From Cristatella mucedo (lineage: Eukaryota > Bryozoa > Phylactolaemata > Cristatellidae), in NCBI GenBank assembly GCA_009760855.2, contig WPIO01000009.1, positions 3,717,001 to 3,781,000 on the forward strand: a stretch of DNA of 64,000 nt, written 5' to 3'. The notes beneath the pieces were generated by a model that was not told the origin of the DNA, did not search any database, and was given only the letters and a program-made list of their open reading frames with translations. How positions within the stretch are numbered: position 1 is the stretch's first letter; every line of letters starts with the position of its first letter. This document shows, piece after piece, positions 47,785 through 53,700 of this stretch. The position numbers and the translations under genes were made by a program.

Positions 47785-50700
47785 CACTTACTGCAGTCTC
47801 TACATATAGCTCGTAGTCCAAATAGTAGCCGTGCAGGTGCTGGTGGTTCACTGACGCGTAAGCGCACAAGCTGTTGAAGCCTACACGGAAACCCCTTATA
47901 AAAGAAAGGCATGTGCCCTGCGGTCAGCAGGCCATCACTCCCATGGCTGCTCTATCTACTCCAGCGCTCTTTCCTCCAGCGTGCACACTGCTGCTGGCCG
48001 CAGTGCAGCGAGCGACTGCACTACTGCAGCCAGGCCAGTACCTGTGAGCACTAAGCAGCATCAAGTCCAGAGCAAGGCCGATGCCAGTCAGCGTCAGATT
48101 CTGCAACAGGCAAAAAGCAGCAAAGCCACGATCGGCACATTGCAGACTATGGAGTTCCATCCACGGAGCAGAAGCTCGGTCGCTCACTTGGGAGGACAGT
48201 GGTCATTCGATCGGACAGAAGTGCACGAAATGACAGGATGTCAGCCGATGATTGGCAAACCATGCTGCAGCTGGCAAGGTCAGATTATTGACAGGGCAGT
48301 GGGCAGACACAGGATTCCTAGAGCTGGCTGAACTGTCTCCTGACAAACCAAGGAGCTGCCATGCCAGAAAACACCACTCCAAATACACAAACGGCATGAG
48401 AGCTAGACGGCCGAGATACAGCATGTGCAAACGCACGCGCACGGGTTGTGCACACACACCTGCTGCCAGCTTAAGCAGACACAAGAATTTTAACACAACT
48501 AATTAGTATGCCTAAGCAAACGATGCTCAGTGAAAGAATCGAGTATTAAGAGGTGAACCGGGAGGTACTACACAGCAACAAGCAAGCAGAAACATGGATT
48601 AACGCCAAGCTTCTTTTGTTGAAAGTAGCACTTTTATTACTGACGGCATCAGCATTAATAACGATATATTTGTATAGCACCATCGGAGAACTGAGTCTCT
48701 TTCTAGGCACTTTACAGAATTCACAGTTGAAAAGACACGTGGTTTCACGGCTCAACAGATAGCAAAAGACGACAAGTCAATACAATATGCAGTCAGCAGA
48801 CGACTCTTACAAATCTACTCAATATTAGCAATAAATGTACTTGTATATTAGCCCCGGGTATTTGCTACTATTTAATAAATAAAATTCATTTTGCATAGGC
48901 CATAAGAGAACTTGATCTCTATTCAGGTGCTTCACATATGCCACGGGGTTCGAGCCCACGACCTCGGCCAGACCTCAGTCGGGGCGAGCACCATAATCAC
49001 TAGGCCAACATTTCCAACCCTATGACTGGTCCAGCATTCTCTAAGCTTCGTCTCTACCAGCCATACTCAAGGACAAGGATTTATTTGCTTAGCGTCTGAC
49101 TAGGATGCCCCAGTATTAGGTCTTACTCTGTTGTGTTGGCCGAATCCAATTCTAACTGCAGACCGCTACAACATTACCCTGGAATAACATCGAAACGCGG
49201 CTGCAAGGAGCCAAAAGGAGCTCAATATATATGAAGGATAATACATTTATATTTGCAAGTTTTTTGCATATATTCGTTGGGAGCTCTTGTAAAAAAAGTT
49301 TTGTCTTTACCGTCTCTATCCATTAGGAAACTTGTTATGGACTCATGCTATGACCTCCCACTATGTGTTTCTGATTCCTAGTGAATATGGCATCTCGATA
49401 GGCAACCCTGTTGCATCTAATTTTCCAGGGCTAGAAAAAAATTAGGTAAGATCAATGGTCATATCATGGAATAAAGGCAGCTACAGTGGTTTACTACTGA
49501 GGAAAGACCAATGGCAGTGCAAGTGACGTTGCCCGAACTTGTGCCTGGCTACTAAATGGCTGTTTTTCCAGGAACAAGGGAAGGACAACATTGGCTTCTT
49601 CATGAGAAAATCAAAGGGGGTATACAGTGTCACATTTTCATTGTAATGTAATGTATCTCTGTAACTCCACAAAGACTAAGTGGGTGTTACGAAGGAGAGT
49701 TTTCCATGGTGCACTCAAAGCCTAAGCAGCTTTCGGTACACATGCAGTAGCCACCAGATTTCATTTCACGCAACACGAGAATATGAGAAGCATAGCAGAT
49801 TCAGGAAGGCAGTCGAGGTAGTGAGTAGCAAGGAAGTAGCAGCACAGGACGGCTGGAAATGATGTGCCACAGTCGGCAGCAGCAGAGTAGATGTTGCATA
49901 CGAACTGTGGATGTGAGTTCCGCAGTCTAGGACCCGCAGAGCAAAAGCTTCTATCTTCAATGGTCTTTAAGCGGAGGAATGGGACAGCTAATTTATTGTC
50001 CACACAGGACCTGAGGGTTCGAACAGGCTGAAACTGATGCAGCAGCTCAGCTAGGTATGAAGGAGCCAAGCCGTGGCGGGCCTTGTGGGTCAGCGTAAGA
50101 ACTTAGCTCTGTATCCTTTGCTCAACCGGCAATCATCCTAGCTCCTTCAGCAAAGGAGACACGTGCTCAAACTGCTGGGACTTGAAGACCAGCCTTGCAG
50201 CCATATTCATTGTCTGCTGTAGTGGCATAATAGCTTTCTATTAGAAGAGCAAAGTCTTCCTGTCCAGCAACATGCTTAGCGTGTCCTATGAGCAGCAGTT
50301 CAGTTTTATCGCGTTTTAGTTAGAGGAAATTTGCCGATACCCGGTATCGAATGTCTGCAAGGTAAGCATTTAGTTTATCAGTGGCTGAAGCAGATTCCGA
50401 CGGTTTATAGGACAAATACAGCTGAGTAGCGTCAGCATAAAAGTGATAGCCGATTCCATGGGCCCGAATCACTTTTCCCAAAAGTTCAGTATAAATGGAG
50501 AACAGCAAAGGACCAAGGATGGACCCTTGTGAGACCCCACAGGTGACTGGTCTGGTGGATGAGACCTGACCCCTAAATGACACGGATTGAACACAATATA
50601 CAATAAAATGTAATTCATTTGTATAGCACTCTAAGGGAACTTACTCTCTATTCAAGCAATTCACTTATGCCATGCGGCTCGAGCCCACGACCTCGGTCTT

Positions 50701-53700
50701 CAACTGCATTCACCTTAAATTTGGTCGGGAGAACAAATCAGACAAGTACGATTTGAACCATGCCAGTGCCTCATCTGACAGACCGATCATTGTTCTCAAT
50801 CGCTCAATTAGGATACCGTGATAATTTCCATCAAACGATCCTAATAGGCACCTGCCACTCTACCCAAGAGTCTCTACACTGAATTTGCATGATGCCATCG
50901 AATGGTTTACCTGCTTGCTTATTCGTCGACAACAGATGATCACAAAACTAGCCGTCGAGTTGGCAATATCTGCTTATGGACCTGAATCACCCAGAGCCAA
51001 AGAACAAGTGGAATTGTGAGACCAGCGTCTTCAAGTGAAAGACAGAAAGAAGTGAAGCTTCAGTTCGATGGATCAAGACAAATGATAGGTTGGCAGTGGT
51101 GGGTAATGCTACAAGTTTTTGCATATTGTGAATACTCTCTTTCCTATGGTCCGGTGTCCTGCTTGCAGACCGGTGAGGCTCGCAGTTATTGCTTTGAGGG
51201 GTGTGCATGTGCTATATCTATAAAATTATCCTCAATTCAAGCAGAGCCCCGAGCCGTTCAGTGCAGCCTTTAAAGACCTGTATCAAACTCAAGAAGAGCA
51301 TTAACCAACAAGAAAAACTAATGACTCGCAACTCACACTGGAAGTCAAGAGTGGATAAATCCATTGGCAATAAAACAGCAGGAAGAGTTGGCTGTAAGTT
51401 CCAGGATAAAGGTTTTTCTCCATACGAGCAAGCCAAGCATAGCGACTGATTAGCGCTCATTGGTACCAAGGATAATAATAATAATAATAATGCACCTGAT
51501 AAAGCGCCCTCAGAGAACTCAATCTCTTTCTAGGCGCTTTACATTTGGTGCAAAGGAAACACGGTCGAATGCTGAGCAATATCATGCTTGATAAACAACA
51601 TGAATAACATGGTTAGGGGTGACATGCACAGGGTCAGCATGCAAGTATGGTTAGTGGCAGCATGCACAGTGTCAGCATGCGTAAGCACATAGAGGACGAA
51701 TCACATGGACCCACTAAATGCTGTCCTAAATAGGATCGAGTCGAGCATTAGTATCACATCTTTGCAAGCCTTCACTGCAGCTGCCACACGATGTTCATCG
51801 TTCACGTCCTGTATGGGAAATGCATTCATAATAATCGGTGCACTGACTTTCGAGGAACCGAGCATATGAAGAACAAATCTGGAAAAGTAGTTTGTGTGAC
51901 AGCGCCCTTGTATAAGGTACAAGAAAAGAAAGAGGAGTTGCTGAGAAAAGGAAAATTGGCAGGTGGCCGCAAGCCTTGGTGGATAGTATACATGAAGCTG
52001 GGTGCTGTTTACCTTGTGGACTTCGATGCCTGCTCGAGATATTATCGAACACCTTTTTTCTGGCATCTATATAATAATTAGGTGATAGAGTATGTTAAAG
52101 GCCACATCAATCCCAATAGAGTTAGCCGAAGAACGTTAATTAGGGAACCATCACTGGCAAGGCATTGTCACAGATGCTCACAACCCACTTCCGACTTACC
52201 AAAACTTACAGTAAAACAAAGCTAAAAAATTATATTATTCTTCTCGGCATACACTGGGCCTATGACCATAGTCCTTCACGTGTCAAAATTCAACAAAAGG
52301 CAAACAAATTAGCAGCTACAGTATGCATTGGCACTAAAATCTGCTAAGGATTTTAGTGCACTCAGGAAAACTCTCCAGCAAACCTCTAGCACAAGAACTG
52401 CAGTTTGTTTGGCTTCTGTAACTCCATCGAGATACAGACGATGGCATCTTTTTGCATGCATATACACACACGTGCACACATGCATGCACATACACACATA
52501 TACATGCATACATACATATACATACAGACATATACATACATACAGACCTGTACATGCATAGACATTGGTATCCACGGAACACAGATTAGAAATGCCAGAC
52601 AACCACTTCAAGCTACGGCTCATGTCGTACCTGATTGTGACAGGCATCCACATCGGGGATGAGCAGCACATGGCCAAACTCCAGCGGACTGACGTTAATA
52701 GCCACCAGATGCCTTGGCATGCTTCGGCATTTCTCTTCGGCTGCATCGAAGCACTTCCCTGCAACTCTTCTTTCAATCGAGCATCGCCACTGAGGTGCTA
52801 CGTCAGCAGCAGTTGCCAAGGCCGTAGGCTGCTGCTGCTGCAGCTCGAAAAGTATTTCTTGAACCGGCAACTTGGTGAAGTTGAACTTGCTTGCGTCAAA
52901 AGGCTGGTTGAGGCTAAGCATTTCGTCTGGCCTCCGCCTATCAGTTGCACGTTTCATGTTCAGCTGCAGAGAAAAACGAGGACAGGAGCTCAGAGGAAGC
53001 GTTGGGAAAAGCTAGGATATAGGTCTAATATTATCTGTTCTTCATAAAGGCTACTTTCAGTCAGCACAACGAGTCAACCGAACCCTACACCCTAGACTCA
53101 ACAAGCAGCCTCAAAAGATCAAGGCCCAACTAACATTCAACTTGGCAGTCTGGAAAGCTATTTCATCACATACTTCAGAGAGACAGCGTCTATGGTAGCC
53201 ACAGCTGCATGCCCATACCCGCATGGTCTGGTCATACGGCTGACCTCAGAATTGCCAGTAAACCAACCCATATCTTGATACTATTTGTTGGCATATGGGG
53301 GTCTTGCATCAATACACTGGTTAGGTTCATGGAAACTGCTAGCCTTTAATGACCAAGGCCATAGGCTCGAGTCCTGCAGCAAGTTTAAAGCTACTAGATA
53401 AAAATTAGTTTTTTCTTAGGGAAGTATGCAAATGAAGCATTTATTTCTCATATTTTTCTGCTGCAACGAGCCAGGCATTGTTAAGTGAGGATACTCAAGC
53501 AAAGTCAGCGTGAACTGAGCAAGCTGGCGATTCTCTAGAGTCGGAGACCCACCACCCGATATGTTGAGCAGCAGTGATGATGTTAACACCAATGCTCTGG
53601 TCCTGCTCGATCCATCAGCTGCTTCTGGCACTATTGATCACGATGTGCAATTGAACGACCAAGAACAACAATCGGCATGGCGGATGAGGCTATGGCATGG

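Noticed and set aside
49481-49672. HLHCH in a minus-strand frame as the missing GDPGP1 exon
   Set aside because: The residues around it ([12 protein letters not shown]) do not match the FNSL...SVNHLH.H block and no in-phase splice sites are seen.
52309-52776. 155-codon minus-strand frame
   Set aside because: It is produced by the CA/TACA-rich microsatellite and overlaps a GDPGP1 exon in another frame.
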